A stretch of 64,000 bases of DNA from Verrucomicrobiales bacterium (lineage in GTDB: Bacteria; Verrucomicrobiota; Verrucomicrobiia; Verrucomicrobiales; V1-33). Positions 17,768 to 26,862 of this stretch are shown piece after piece (the stretch's first letter is position 1; each line of letters starts with the position of its first letter). The notes beneath the pieces were generated by a model that saw only the letters and a list, made by a program, of their open reading frames with translations, searched no databases and had not been told where the DNA came from. Location of the stretch: contig JAQGPJ010000102.1 of NCBI GenBank assembly GCA_028293125.1, positions 1 to 64,000 on the forward strand. The letters run 5' to 3'. A program made the translations under genes and the position numbers.

Positions 17768-17796
17768 TTGCGCCGCTCCGGACAGGGCATTACAGA
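17768..17796 (+). promoter_or_regulatory. Candidate sigma-70 promoter of the dksA-like/rpmG/rpsR cluster
   Basis: TTGCGC, 17-base spacer, TACAGA, 84 bases before the dksA-like ATG. Plausible by spacing; the -10 is only a fair match. Confidence 0.35.
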
Positions 17797-17879
17797 TCCC
17801 GCCCGCAGTCCGGGGCTGTCCTGTCCGGGCAGAAAATTCCTCCTGACTGCTGCCCCCAACCTTCCGCCGACTGACTTCA

Positions 17880-18581
17880 ATGCCCAGCAAAGGAAACTCC
17901 AGCAAGGCAGCCTCTGCCGATTCCTCCCCGTCCCCGGCCAAGGAAAAGTCCCCTTCAAAGAAAAAGGCCGCCGCCAAGGATGACGCAGCTCCGGTGAAAG
18001 CCGCCGTTTCCAAGGCCGCCTCCGCCGCTGCCGCCACCACTCCCGTGGCCGCCGCCACGGCCGCCTCCGCTGCGGCCCTGCTTTCCGATGAGCCGGCCGA
18101 GGGGGAGATCAAGCCCTCCGTGTTTCTGAAGATCTCCAAACAGAAGCTGCTCGACCTCAAGGACTCCCTCATGGATTCCATGACCGGCATGGCCAATGAA
18201 ACCCTGCGCTCGAAGGCGGAGGGCAGCGAGGCCAGTGCCTTCGGCATGCACCAGGCGGACGCCGGCACGGATGCCTACGACCGCGACTTTGCCCTCAGCC
18301 TGCTCTCGCAGGAGCAGGACGCTCTTTACGAGATTGAGGAGGCACTCAAGCGCGTGGAGGCCGGCACCTACGGTATCTGCGAAATGTCCGGCAAACGCAT
18401 TCCCCAAGCCCGTCTGGAGGCGCTGCCCTTTGCCCGCTTCACCATCGAGTGCCAGCAGCAGTACGAGAAGGAGGTCCCCAACAACTCCCGCCGCCAAGTC
18501 CGCTCCCTCTTCGGTCTCATGGGATCGGAGGATGAGGACGAGGAGGGCGATGAAGAATCAGTTGAATCTGAAAAAGAGTGA
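17880..18581 (+). CDS. DksA/TraR-like protein with degenerate zinc finger
   Basis: 233 residues. An Ala/Lys/Ser-rich disordered N-terminus (1-75) precedes the DksA-type body: coiled-coil helix SKQKLLDLKDSLMDSMTGMA, the turn ADAGTDAYDRDFALSLL with the Asp-x-x-Asp tip, then YGICEMSGKRIPQARLEALP. In DksA the finger is C-x2-C...C-x2-C; here Cys2 is Ser and Cys3 is Thr, leaving two Cys, as in many planctomycete and verrucomicrobial relatives. The tail is very acidic. DksA proteins enter the RNA polymerase secondary channel and tune rRNA and stress transcription. Position directly before rpmG and rpsR suggests a link to translation control. Confidence 0.8.
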   Translation: MPSKGNSSKAASADSSPSPAKEKSPSKKKAAAKDDAAPVKAAVSKAASAAAATTPVAAATAASAAALLSDEPAEGEIKPSVFLKISKQKLLDLKDSLMDSMTGMANETLRSKAEGSEASAFGMHQADAGTDAYDRDFALSLLSQEQDALYEIEEALKRVEAGTYGICEMSGKRIPQARLEALPFARFTIECQQQYEKEVPNNSRRQVRSLFGLMGSEDEDEEGDEESVESEKE

Positions 18582-18622
18582 GATAGACTCGACCCTCCCA
18601 AATTCTGAAATTTTAAAAAACC

Positions 18623-18796
18623 ATGCCACGCGATATCATCATCCTGGAATGCACCGAGGCCCGCGCCGAAGGAGGCATCCCTTCCCGCTACGTCACCACC
18701 CGCAACAAGAAGAGCGTGCGCACGCCCGGCCGTCTTGAAAAGGTGAAGTTCAATCCTTTCCTCAAGCGCCGCACCAAGCACCGCGAAATCCGCTAA
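18623..18796 (+). CDS. rpmG: 50S ribosomal protein bL33
   Basis: 57-residue basic protein, bL33, near the E site of the large subunit. The sequence [12 protein letters not shown] followed by [20 protein letters not shown] is diagnostic. It has a single Cys and no CxxC pairs, so it is the zinc-free form. It follows the dksA-like gene by 41 bases and precedes rpsR by 43, consistent with one operon. Confidence 0.95.
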   Translation: MPRDIIILECTEARAEGGIPSRYVTTRNKKSVRTPGRLEKVKFNPFLKRRTKHREIR

Positions 18797-18839
18797 TCCC
18801 GGGCTCGCCGACACGTCAATTCCGGAAAATCCAGCTATC

Positions 18840-19079
18840 ATGCAACCGAAGACCACCCAGCGCCTCATCAATTTCCGCAAGCATAACAAGCGCATGCCGC
18901 GCCGCCGTTATGACATCAAGCCGGACATGGTGGACTACAAACAACCCGAGTACCTCGCGAAATTCACGACCGAGACCGGCAAAATCCTACCCCGCCGCCT
19001 CACCGGCATCACCGCCTGGCTGCACCGCAAGCTCACCCGTGAGATCAAGCGCTCCCGCAGCGTGAATCTCATGCGCTGA
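18840..19079 (+). CDS. rpsR: 30S ribosomal protein bS18
   Basis: 79 residues, small-subunit protein that binds with bS6 on the platform. Diagnostic segments: IDYK-like [40 protein letters not shown] and the basic end. In many bacteria rpsR lies with rpsF and rplI; here it is paired with rpmG instead. Confidence 0.95.
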   Translation: MQPKTTQRLINFRKHNKRMPRRRYDIKPDMVDYKQPEYLAKFTTETGKILPRRLTGITAWLHRKLTREIKRSRSVNLMR

Positions 19080-19182
19080 TCCCGGCGGAGCACGCGCGGC
19101 ACGGCAATCCGTGCTTTCATTCATCCTGTGGAATCCTTTGGGATTCCTCTTTCCGGCCAAGGCATGGCCGGCCATTTTCCAC

Positions 19183-19218
19183 TCAGGGGCGTATTTTCAT
19201 GCGCCCCTGATTCGTTTT
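19183..19218 (+). terminator. Terminator after rpsR
   Basis: Stem tcaggggcg (19183-19191) with cgcccctga (19202-19210), then ttcgtttt, about 105 bases past the rpsR stop. The remaining bases of the 19080-19447 gap hold no gene I can support; the folE2 promoter should be at about 19220-19440. Confidence 0.6.
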
Positions 19219-19447
19219 CCGGAGATGCCCTCCATTCTGCTCCAGTCGTCATTCCTTCCTCCCTCACCAGCGGAACGACTCCGGTCCATCCTCCCGGACC
19301 TGATCTGAAAGCGCCCGCGCCGGACTCCGCCATTGCCTGCTGCGGTTTTTCGCAGCCAATCATGGTTTTTAAAAATTTCCGGCATGGTGACTGCCCGTCA
19401 TGACAGGACAGGACCGTGCGGACGGCTCTGTTGTTTCCGGCCATTTC

Positions 19448-20227
19448 ATGAACCCCCTCGAAGACACACAAAGCCAGCAGGACACCCGGCAGGTGCCCAT
19501 CCAGCGCGTGGGCATCCGCGGCCTGCGGTATCCCGTCACCTTGCTCTGCCCCGGCGGGGCTGCTGTTCCCACCGTTGTCAGCGCCACCTTGCTGGCCAGT
19601 CTCGACGCCTCGGAGCGGGGAACACACATGAGCCGGTTCGCCACCCTGATGCATGAATACCGCGACCACATCGATCCCCGCCACCTGCTGGAGATGGCTG
19701 CCAAACTCCGGGCCAGTCTGAAGGCGGAGACCGCGCAGATCATTCTCACGTTCCCATGGTTCGTGGAAAAGGTGGCTCCCATCACCGGCCAGCCGGGCAT
19801 GGTGGACTATGAGGTCACCTGGGATGTCACCGTCAGTGACGCCGTGCCCCGGTTTCTGACCTCGGTGGTGGTGCCCATTGCCACCGTCTGTCCCTGCTCC
19901 AAAGCCATCAGCGAGCGCGGAGCCCACAACCAGCGGGGGGAGCTCACCCTCACGCTGGCCAGCGCAGCCCCTCCATGGCTGGATGATGTCATCCGCATCG
20001 CCGAGGCCTCCGCCAGCTGCGAGCTCTACAGCGTGCTCAAGCGCCCTGACGAGAAATTCGTCACCGAGCGCGCCTACGACTCCCCCTCCTTTGTGGAGGA
20101 CGTCGTCCGCCAGGCGGCATTGGGCCTGCGGGCGCTGCCCGGCATCCAAGCCTTCCGCGCCCAAGCGGAGAATTTCGAAAGCATCCACAGCCATAACGCC
20201 TTCGCCATGGTGGAGGAGGGCTGGTGA
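19448..20227 (+). CDS. folE2: GTP cyclohydrolase FolE2 (type IB)
   Basis: Converts GTP to 7,8-dihydroneopterin triphosphate, first step of folate and queuosine synthesis; the type IB enzyme accepts metals other than zinc. Seen: VGIRGLRYPV near the start, RGTHMSRF, the active-site Cys block VVVPIATVCPCSKAISERGA with HNQRGEL, and FVEDVVRQAALGL and ESIHSHNAFA near the end. The ATG at 19448 gives 259 residues, normal for the family; the open frame further upstream has no conserved sequence. No classical folE is in the window. Confidence 0.9.
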   Translation: MNPLEDTQSQQDTRQVPIQRVGIRGLRYPVTLLCPGGAAVPTVVSATLLASLDASERGTHMSRFATLMHEYRDHIDPRHLLEMAAKLRASLKAETAQIILTFPWFVEKVAPITGQPGMVDYEVTWDVTVSDAVPRFLTSVVVPIATVCPCSKAISERGAHNQRGELTLTLASAAPPWLDDVIRIAEASASCELYSVLKRPDEKFVTERAYDSPSFVEDVVRQAALGLRALPGIQAFRAQAENFESIHSHNAFAMVEEGW

Positions 20228-20399
20228 CAAGGAAGAGGAAGGGGATCGGTCCCGGCCAAACCGGAGGCTCCGCCCCCCTTGCGGCTGATCCCATGCGGTT
20301 ATAAGTAAAGCAGGAAAAAGTTCAGGGCGGAACACCGCTCTTTCCCGGCGGCTGTCCATTCCGCCGCCACTCCAAACACTTCAACTCCCCGACCTCCCC

Positions 20400-20909
20400 A
20401 TGGATCCCCAACTTCTGAGCGACGCCATCGCCAATCCGCGCAATTTGGGTGAAATGACGGACGCCGACGCCGTGGGCACGGTCGGCAGCCCGGAGTGCGG
20501 CGACATGGTGCGCATGTGGCTGAAATTCACCGAGAAGGACGGTCGGAAGGTGATCGACCGCGCCTCGTTCCAAAGCTTCGGCTGCCAGACCGCCATTGCT
20601 GTGGCCAGCATGGCGACCGAGATGCTGAAAGGCCGGTCCGTCGAGGAGGCCCGCAGCCTCTCCGCCACCGAAATGTCCCAGCCCCTGGGACCGCTGCCCC
20701 CCATGAAAATCCACTGCGGCCAAATGGTGGAGGGCGCCCTTAAAGCCGCTCTGGAAGCCGAAGCCAGGCAGACTCCGCAGGATGGCGCCACGCCTGCGGC
20801 CGCCATGGCCCCGCTTTCCCCTCCGCCTTCGGCCGGCCATCTGGCGGAAAGCCTGGGCGAGGCTGCCCCGGCTCCGAAATCCGGGAAGCTGCGCATTGTT
20901 TTTGAATGA
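20400..20909 (+). CDS. NifU/IscU-like Fe-S cluster scaffold
   Basis: 169 residues. The first 125 form a NifU-N/IscU domain with the three cluster-ligating Cys in GSPECGDMVRMWLKF, FQSFGCQTAIAVASMATEML and PPMKIHCGQMVEGALKAAL; the Asp after the first Cys is the one that helps cluster release. The last 45 residues are Ala/Pro-rich linker without the C-terminal NifU Fe-S domain. No cysteine desulfurase lies nearby. It follows folE2 by 172 bases. Confidence 0.85.
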   Translation: MDPQLLSDAIANPRNLGEMTDADAVGTVGSPECGDMVRMWLKFTEKDGRKVIDRASFQSFGCQTAIAVASMATEMLKGRSVEEARSLSATEMSQPLGPLPPMKIHCGQMVEGALKAALEAEARQTPQDGATPAAAMAPLSPPPSAGHLAESLGEAAPAPKSGKLRIVFE

Positions 20910-20984
20910 CCGCCTTTGGGCGAAAGAGGACCGGCGCTGTGCGCGATGCGTGCAAAGCTGCCGGCATACCCGATCGGAGTGTTT

Positions 20985-22133
20985 TCACAGCCGCAGGAAC
21001 CGGGCACTGAAGGCAATGGCCACGAGCAGAATGGTCAGCATCACGAAGGCGGCGGGAAGCGATGACAAGTGGGAAATGAAACCGATCAAAGCCGGTCCGG
21101 CCAAAATGCCTGCATACCCCAGAGTGGTGACCGCCGGGATAGCCACGTTTGCCGGCATGGCGGTCTGACGACCCGCGGCCGTGAACATGACCGGAACAAT
21201 ATTGGAGCAGCCTGTCCCGACCAGCGCATATCCCAGCAGCCCCACCGGCCACGAGGGAATGAGGGTCAGTCCAACACCCGCCGCGGCCGCGGCACCGCCC
21301 AACAGGACCACTTTGAATCCGCCGAGGCGCTCCACCATCCAGTCCCCGGCGAAACGGAAGGCGGTCATGGTCAAAGCGAACGCCGCATACCCGAGTCCCG
21401 CCTTTTCCTTCGGCATCCCGTGATGGGAGGTGAGAAACACCGCGCTCCAGTCCAGCACCGCCCCCTCCGTCAGGAAAATCACAAAGCACACCGCGCCGAT
21501 CAGCAGAACCACTCCCCGAGGCATGGCGAACAAAGGACCGTTGCCGCCGGGAGCAAAGGACAGGAGGGAGGAAAAGGAGCCTATCAGCGCGGCCATGACA
21601 AGCACCGCCACACCGGCCGCCGCGGACAGCGGGCTGATGCCCAGCGCCAGCAGCCCGGCAATCCCGCCGGCCCCCAGAATGCCGCCCAGGCTGAACATTC
21701 CGTGGAAGCCGGACATCATGGCCTTGCCTTTGGCCTTTTCAACCATCACCGCCTGGAGGTTCATGCTGACATCAAGGCTGCCGAGGCCCATGCCAAAAAT
21801 CAGAAGGCCCGCCATCAGGCCATGAAGCGTTGACAGCGCCGCCAGAAACGGCAGCGCCGACACTGCGATTAAAGTTGAGACGGTGATGACCGCCCGGCAT
21901 CCGAACTTCGACGACAACGCGCCCGCGAGCGGCATGGCGAGGATGGAGCCCACCCCCAGGCAGAGCAGCAGCATTCCCAGCATTCCATCATCAATACCGG
22001 CGCGGGCCTTGGCAAAGGGAACCAACGGAGCCCAGGCTGCCATGCCCACACCCGCGGCGAGGAAAATGAGGCGGGTTCCCCATTCCTGGGAACGGTTGAT
22101 GGCCGGGGTGGCGGGGTCCGGGGAACGATCCAT
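20985..22133 (-). CDS. MFS transporter, YbjJ-like
   Basis: 382-residue inner-membrane protein with about 12 helices. The ATG at 22133 places a short cytoplasmic N-terminus before TRLIFLAAGVGMAAWAPLVP. The loop ALSSKFGCRAVITVS and the paired loop AGDWMVERLGGFKVV are the two MFS A-type motifs. The helix-5 stretch SLDVSMNLQAVMVEKAKGKA with FHGMFSLGG is typical of the YbjJ/FucP-like subgroup, whose substrates are mostly unknown. Begins 34 bases after recQ, so probably cotranscribed. Confidence 0.8.
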   Translation of the reverse strand: MDRSPDPATPAINRSQEWGTRLIFLAAGVGMAAWAPLVPFAKARAGIDDGMLGMLLLCLGVGSILAMPLAGALSSKFGCRAVITVSTLIAVSALPFLAALSTLHGLMAGLLIFGMGLGSLDVSMNLQAVMVEKAKGKAMMSGFHGMFSLGGILGAGGIAGLLALGISPLSAAAGVAVLVMAALIGSFSSLLSFAPGGNGPLFAMPRGVVLLIGAVCFVIFLTEGAVLDWSAVFLTSHHGMPKEKAGLGYAAFALTMTAFRFAGDWMVERLGGFKVVLLGGAAAAAGVGLTLIPSWPVGLLGYALVGTGCSNIVPVMFTAAGRQTAMPANVAIPAVTTLGYAGILAGPALIGFISHLSSLPAAFVMLTILLVAIAFSARFLRL

Positions 22134-22167
22134 GCAGATTTTTGAAACCGGGCACAGCCGAAAATAG

Positions 22168-24705
22168 CTAGCGCCCGCCGCTGTGGGAAACAATGATGTC
22201 CAGAAAAGGCTGGAGGTAGCGGGCGGCCTTCTCGGTGCTGATGCCCCGGATGCGGCGGCCGGCGGCGGGGGTAACGGGCCGCAGGCGGGTGAGGAACTCG
22301 AGCGTCTGGTTGTTGAAGATGGCGAAAGGCGGGACCCCGTCCCGCTGCGCCAAGGATCCCCGCAACTCGCGCAGCCGGGCATAAAGCGCCTCGTCGAATC
22401 CCAGGCCGCCTGTTTCGGCATTCAGGGAGACCGAAAGCGGTCCAGCTGCGGTCCGGGATACGGGGGCAGGGGCGGGGACGGATGGAGAGGCGGCGCTGGT
22501 TTTTCCGGGCCGGACCGGCGACCCGTCAAAGTCCAAGGTGCCATGGCCGGCGGCTTCCTGGTCCGCAGGGCTTTTGGATTTTTTGGATGCGCGCGGGCTG
22601 CTCTCCTTTTTGGGGGTGGCCATGCCAATGCCCATATCGCGGCTGCGCCCGGAGACAGGGCTGAAGTCCGCATCGGCCGAGCGGCCTGGCCGGGCGGAGA
22701 GCCTGGTGCCGGCACCGTGGGACGGCGCGCCTTTGGGCGGTGGCGGGAAACCACTGGTTTTGGCGGTGGCGGCGGTTTTGGCGGATCGGGCTTTGGGATT
22801 GGCTCCGCTTCGGGAGCGGACTTCCGGACGGGGGGCGGATCCTCCGGCTTCCAGCGCCTGCCAGTTCAGCATCAGAGGGCCACCCTGCTTCATCATCAGT
22901 TCGCCGGCGGCGGTCAGGGTCAGCAGGGGATACTCTCCGGTGCTCACCTCCAGGCAGCCCGCCGTCTCCAGTTCCCGCAGCAGGCTGCGCACCCAGCCGG
23001 TCCCCTGGGGCTGGAGAATGCCGTAGGTGCTGAGCTGGTCGAGTCCGGAGGCGGCGATCTCCGGCGCCTGGCTGCCGGTGAGCATGCCAATGATTTTATT
23101 GCGGCCAAAGCGGCCCTCCCAACAACCATCCGGACGTTTGCGGGAGCACCGGGCAATGCCGCTGAGAGCCTTGCGGACAAGGGTCAGTTCGTCCGCCGTG
23201 GCCACGCGGGCCCCGCCGCCACCCTGCTGACCGCGGCAGCGGTCGCAGGAGCCGCAGCCGTGGCCGCCCGCCTCGCCGAAATAGCTGAGGATGAAACTCT
23301 GCCGGCAGGTGCCGGCGTAGCACCACGAGACCACGCGCGCGAGCTTGTCGCGGTCGCGGCGTTCCTTCTCCTCCATGGCGGCGCGGTTGAGCTCCAGCCG
23401 GTGCCCCGCCACCTCGGGGCGCAGCAGGCTGGTGCCGCGGATGCGCTGGCCGGGAACGTCATAACGGTCGATATAGCCGGCGCGGCCCAGAGTGGCCAGG
23501 GCTGAGCTGACGGCCATGGTGTTCCTCACGCCGGCGGCCTCGGCGATCTGCTCGATGGACAGCAGCAGGCGGTGACCGCCGTCGGCCTCTCTTCTGAGGG
23601 TTTCGTAAATGTCGGCGACCGCCTGAAAGCCGGGGTTGTTGCCCTCGATGAAAAATTCCTGGGTGCGGGTGTCGGCGTAGTTGAAAAGGACCTCGCACCA
23701 GCCCGGCCCGCCATCACGGCCCGCACGCCCGGCCTCCTGATAGTAGGCCTCCAAGCTGCCCGGGATTTCAAAGTGGACCACAAAGCGCACGTCCGATCGG
23801 TCAATACCCATGCCAAAGGCGTTGGTGGCCACAACCACGGCATCACGTTTGGCAATGAAGCGCTCCTGGGTTTCCGACCGCGCGTCCTCGGACATGCCGG
23901 CGTGGTAGCAGCCGGCGGCGATGTGCCATTCCCGCAGCTGTGCATGGACCTCCTCCACCTTGCTGCGGGTGGCGCAGTAGATGACGCCGGTGCGGTGCTG
24001 CTCCAGCACCGCCTTCAGCCGTGCGTATTTGTCATGGACTTTGGGACAGGCGGTGGCGTTCAGGCTGAGATTGGGCCGCGCGAATCCTTGGACGCACTCG
24101 AAGGGCTGGCGCAGCCGGAGCTGCTGCTGGATATCGCTGCGCACGGTCGGGGTGGCGGTGGCGGTGAAGGCCGCCAACTGGGGATTGCCCAGGCGCTCCA
24201 CAGCCTCCCCCAGCCGCTGGTAGTCCGGGCGGAAATCATGCCCCCACTGGGAGATACAGTGCGCCTCATCCACCGCCAGCAGGCCAATGCCGGTGCTGCG
24301 CAGGGCCTCCACGAACGAATTCTGGCGGAAGCGCTCCGGGGCCACGTACACCAGCTTCCAGCGCCCGGCGCGCATTTCGGCGATGCGCCGCTGCTGCTCG
24401 GCAGCGGTCATGGTGCTGTTGATCAGCGTGGCCGCAATACCGCGCCGCTCCAGTCCGTCCACCTGATCCTTCATCAGGGCGATCAGCGGGCTGACGACCA
24501 CTGTGATCCCGTTGAGGAGCAGCGCCGGCAGCTGATAGCACAGGGATTTTCCCCCGCCCGTTGGCAGCACCGCCATCACATCGCGGCCACTGAGGATCGC
24601 GGAGATGATCGCTCCCTGGCCACCAAGGAACCCGCGATGGCCGAAGTGCCGCTCCAATGCCTGGAGCGCTTCGGCGGGCGGATCGGGAGCGGTCACGAAG
24701 GACAC
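22168..24705 (-). CDS. recQ: ATP-dependent DNA helicase RecQ
   Basis: 845 residues. 3'-5' helicase of recombination and fork repair. Walker A VLPTGGGKS (about 46-54), the DEAH box with the RecQ aromatic loop AVDEAHCISQWGHDFRP (144-160), motif V/VI TNAFGMGIDRSDVRFVVHFE and YYQEAGRAGRDG. Zinc-binding RQC cysteines are in CYAGTCRQSFILSYFGE and CGSCDRC. A winged helix follows, then about 180 residues of low-complexity Pro/Ser/Lys linker (longer than usual), and an HRDC domain at the end (YARLRELRGSLAQRDGVPPF, FNNQTLEFLTRLRPVT). Between phoH and an MFS gene on the same strand. Confidence 0.92.
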   Translation of the reverse strand: MSFVTAPDPPAEALQALERHFGHRGFLGGQGAIISAILSGRDVMAVLPTGGGKSLCYQLPALLLNGITVVVSPLIALMKDQVDGLERRGIAATLINSTMTAAEQQRRIAEMRAGRWKLVYVAPERFRQNSFVEALRSTGIGLLAVDEAHCISQWGHDFRPDYQRLGEAVERLGNPQLAAFTATATPTVRSDIQQQLRLRQPFECVQGFARPNLSLNATACPKVHDKYARLKAVLEQHRTGVIYCATRSKVEEVHAQLREWHIAAGCYHAGMSEDARSETQERFIAKRDAVVVATNAFGMGIDRSDVRFVVHFEIPGSLEAYYQEAGRAGRDGGPGWCEVLFNYADTRTQEFFIEGNNPGFQAVADIYETLRREADGGHRLLLSIEQIAEAAGVRNTMAVSSALATLGRAGYIDRYDVPGQRIRGTSLLRPEVAGHRLELNRAAMEEKERRDRDKLARVVSWCYAGTCRQSFILSYFGEAGGHGCGSCDRCRGQQGGGGARVATADELTLVRKALSGIARCSRKRPDGCWEGRFGRNKIIGMLTGSQAPEIAASGLDQLSTYGILQPQGTGWVRSLLRELETAGCLEVSTGEYPLLTLTAAGELMMKQGGPLMLNWQALEAGGSAPRPEVRSRSGANPKARSAKTAATAKTSGFPPPPKGAPSHGAGTRLSARPGRSADADFSPVSGRSRDMGIGMATPKKESSPRASKKSKSPADQEAAGHGTLDFDGSPVRPGKTSAASPSVPAPAPVSRTAAGPLSVSLNAETGGLGFDEALYARLRELRGSLAQRDGVPPFAIFNNQTLEFLTRLRPVTPAAGRRIRGISTEKAARYLQPFLDIIVSHSGGR

Positions 24706-24733
24706 AATGTGCAGCCGGGGCGGGGAAAGTCTA

Positions 24734-25765
24734 TCAGGATTTCACATTGGCTCCAGGCCGGTAGATTTCCGGAGTGCTGGCGGTGCGGTGATGCTCGTAG
24801 GCCTCAATGATGCGGCGCACCACGCGGTGGCGCACCACATCGCGTCCGTCGAATTTCACAAAACGCACGGAGTCCTCCACGCCGCCCAGCACCTGAATGG
24901 CCTCGCGGAGACCGCTCCAGCGCGGGTCCTTGAGGTCGATCTGGCTGGGGTCGCCGGTGATGACGGCGCGGGAGTTCTCCCCCAGCCGGGTCAGGAACAT
25001 GAACATCTGGGCCTGCGTGGTGTTCTGGGCCTCATCGAGAATGATAAAACTGCGGCTGAGGGTGCGGCCCCGCATGAAGGCCAAGGGCGCGATCTCAATC
25101 TGGCCACGCTCGATCAGGCGCTCCACCTCGTCGGGCTCCAACATGTCGTTCAGGGCATCGTAGAGCGGGCGCAGGTAGGGCAGGATCTTGTCGTTCATAT
25201 CGCCCGGCAGGAAGCCCAGAGCCTCGCCGGCCTCGACCGCGGGACGGGTGAGAACAATGCGGTTCACGGCTCCGGTTTTCAGGGCGTGCACCGCGGCGGC
25301 CATTGCCAGGTAGGTCTTGCCGGTGCCGGCGGGCCCAATGCCGAAAACGACATCGTAACTGGCGATGGCCTGAAGATAGGTGAGCTGCGTGCGGGTGCGG
25401 GCGATGACCGGAGGACGTCGCGGGCTGCCGGTGAGCTTGATGGACGTCAGGTCCTCCAGGCTGCCGGCGGCGGCGGAATCCGCCTGGGCTTCGGAGGAGG
25501 TCAGGACGGATTTCTCGTTATCCAGCGCGAAGCGGAAGAAGTGGGCATTGATTTCCGCTCCGCCACGGCGGGCTTTCTCCAGCTGGATGAATACCCGCTG
25601 GCCGGCAGTGATGCCGGCCTCGGTGCCATCCAGCTTCACCCACGCGTCGCGGGAGGTGACTTTCAGATCCAGCGCCGTGCCCAGTTCCCTGAGGAGGGAC
25701 TGGTCGTGGGCCAGCAGGCTTTGGAGAAAATGCGGTGTTTCGTATTCGAGAGTGACAGCGGGCAT
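24734..25765 (-). CDS. phoH: PhoH-like ATPase
   Basis: 343 residues, cytoplasmic P-loop ATPase of the PhoH/YbeZ family, tied to rRNA and RNA metabolism in the group. Walker A GIGPAGTGKTYLAMAAAVHA (about 142-161), RPAVEAGEALGFLPGDM, Walker B SFIILDEAQNTT, and GDPSQIDL then the Arg finger block. The N-terminal 110 residues carry the KH-like region of the YbeZ type. YbeY, its usual neighbour, is not adjacent; instead recQ follows after 28 bases. Confidence 0.92.
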   Translation of the reverse strand: MPAVTLEYETPHFLQSLLAHDQSLLRELGTALDLKVTSRDAWVKLDGTEAGITAGQRVFIQLEKARRGGAEINAHFFRFALDNEKSVLTSSEAQADSAAAGSLEDLTSIKLTGSPRRPPVIARTRTQLTYLQAIASYDVVFGIGPAGTGKTYLAMAAAVHALKTGAVNRIVLTRPAVEAGEALGFLPGDMNDKILPYLRPLYDALNDMLEPDEVERLIERGQIEIAPLAFMRGRTLSRSFIILDEAQNTTQAQMFMFLTRLGENSRAVITGDPSQIDLKDPRWSGLREAIQVLGGVEDSVRFVKFDGRDVVRHRVVRRIIEAYEHHRTASTPEIYRPGANVKS

Positions 25766-25858
25766 GGGTTAAGGGGGAGAGCCAGGCAGGCTCAGTATGC
25801 GGTATTGCGGACCAAAGACAACCGGATGGAAAAGGGCAGGCAGTGATGCCCTCCGGAT

Positions 25859-26332
25859 TTAGATATCATTGATCCGCACTGTGACTGAGGAGGCTATCAA
25901 ATGCATCCGCGACCGCCTCAATTCCGCCAAATCAGGAGGCGGATCTGGGAAATCCCCAAATTCAAACCCTGTAAGATTACCCTCCGGCACCGCATTGATG
26001 CCATGGCTGATCACTGCAATGCAGTTATTTGGAGAGCGTTTGAAAGCAAATGACTCCACTGATTCAAAGCGCATACGCACGGACTTCCAATTTTCCGTGC
26101 CTGCCTCCCGGCTTTCCAACCAGAAGGTAACTGTCCCGGAAACAACGTTCGGATCAATCTCAATGCGTTTTATAAGTGTGTCGGTAAAGCCTCCAAACCG
26201 GCTGTGAAACGAGACCCACTCCACCATTCGCCCATTTACTGGACAATGCAAAAGGGAGGACCGGCCCTGGCTTTTGCAATCCTCACTGTTGTTTTCCAGC
26301 CTAATCAGAAAACTCTGCGGAGGCTCACTCAT
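25859..26332 (-). CDS. Uncharacterised protein (157 aa)
   Basis: No signal peptide or membrane helix; beta-rich pattern (SFLIRLENN, MVEWVSFHSRF, VSGTVTFWLESREAG) with a His/Asn segment IAVISHGIN. I do not recognise it. Base composition is AT-richer than its neighbours. Its ATG is 2 bases past the stop of the upstream secreted-protein gene, so translation is probably coupled; phoH follows after 93 bases. Confidence 0.65.
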   Translation of the reverse strand: MSEPPQSFLIRLENNSEDCKSQGRSSLLHCPVNGRMVEWVSFHSRFGGFTDTLIKRIEIDPNVVSGTVTFWLESREAGTENWKSVRMRFESVESFAFKRSPNNCIAVISHGINAVPEGNLTGFEFGDFPDPPPDLAELRRSRMHLIASSVTVRINDI

Positions 26333-26334
26333 AC

Positions 26335-26799
26335 TCAGCGGTATCCATAAGCCAGAGCCCAGGGAATCTCCGCGTTCTCCTTGGAGATCAGGGTGAAGAC
26401 GACCGTGTAGGTGCCGGTGGCCGGAGCGACAACCCGCACGGCGGCATTGTTTTCGCCGGCTTTTGTCTCCACCGTGACTTTGATTCCCTTTTTATCATAG
26501 ACATCGATTTTGAGCGTGGCCTCCTCGGCGTCGGTGCCGAGGAAGAACCAGTACTCGTTGCCTTTGAAGAGCTGTTGCCGGACGGCTTTCTGCTCGCCGC
26601 TTTTCAGGGTGCCCTTCCAGTATTCCTGACGGATTTTGAAGCCGAGCTTCACGGCGGGCACGGCAGCCTCCATGGCGGCGCTGTGGGAGTCATCCACGGT
26701 GGCGCGGGCCGGAAGGGCGAAGGCGGCGGCCAAAGCCAAGACCAGACTCAGAACGGGGCGGAGCGTCCGGCGGCGGAGGGGGGCGGGAAAAGGGAACAT
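26335..26799 (-). CDS. Secreted protein with pre-peptidase-like beta domain (154 aa)
   Basis: Signal peptide with Arg-rich n-region and LRPVLSLVLALAAAFALPARA. The mature part, with KGNEYWFFLGTDAEEATLKI, VYDKKGIKV, AVRVVAPATGTYTVVFTLIS, looks like the jelly-roll domain (PPC-like) found on exported proteins. Function unknown. Second gene of a three-gene leftward set ahead of phoH. Confidence 0.7.
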   Translation of the reverse strand: MFPFPAPLRRRTLRPVLSLVLALAAAFALPARATVDDSHSAAMEAAVPAVKLGFKIRQEYWKGTLKSGEQKAVRQQLFKGNEYWFFLGTDAEEATLKIDVYDKKGIKVTVETKAGENNAAVRVVAPATGTYTVVFTLISKENAEIPWALAYGYR

Positions 26800-26862
26800 G
26801 GCGGCGGAGAGAAGCGGGAGTGTGCTTTGCGTAAAGCGGTGTGGGTCCGGAAAGACCGCGGC

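Noticed and set aside
19121-20359. 412-codon minus-strand frame opposite folE2
   Set aside because: Antisense of an enzyme with clear catalytic motifs; not coding.
22422-22960. Possible fusion of a second protein to RecQ
   Set aside because: The extra length is a Pro/Ser/Lys low-complexity linker before a normal HRDC domain, not another domain.
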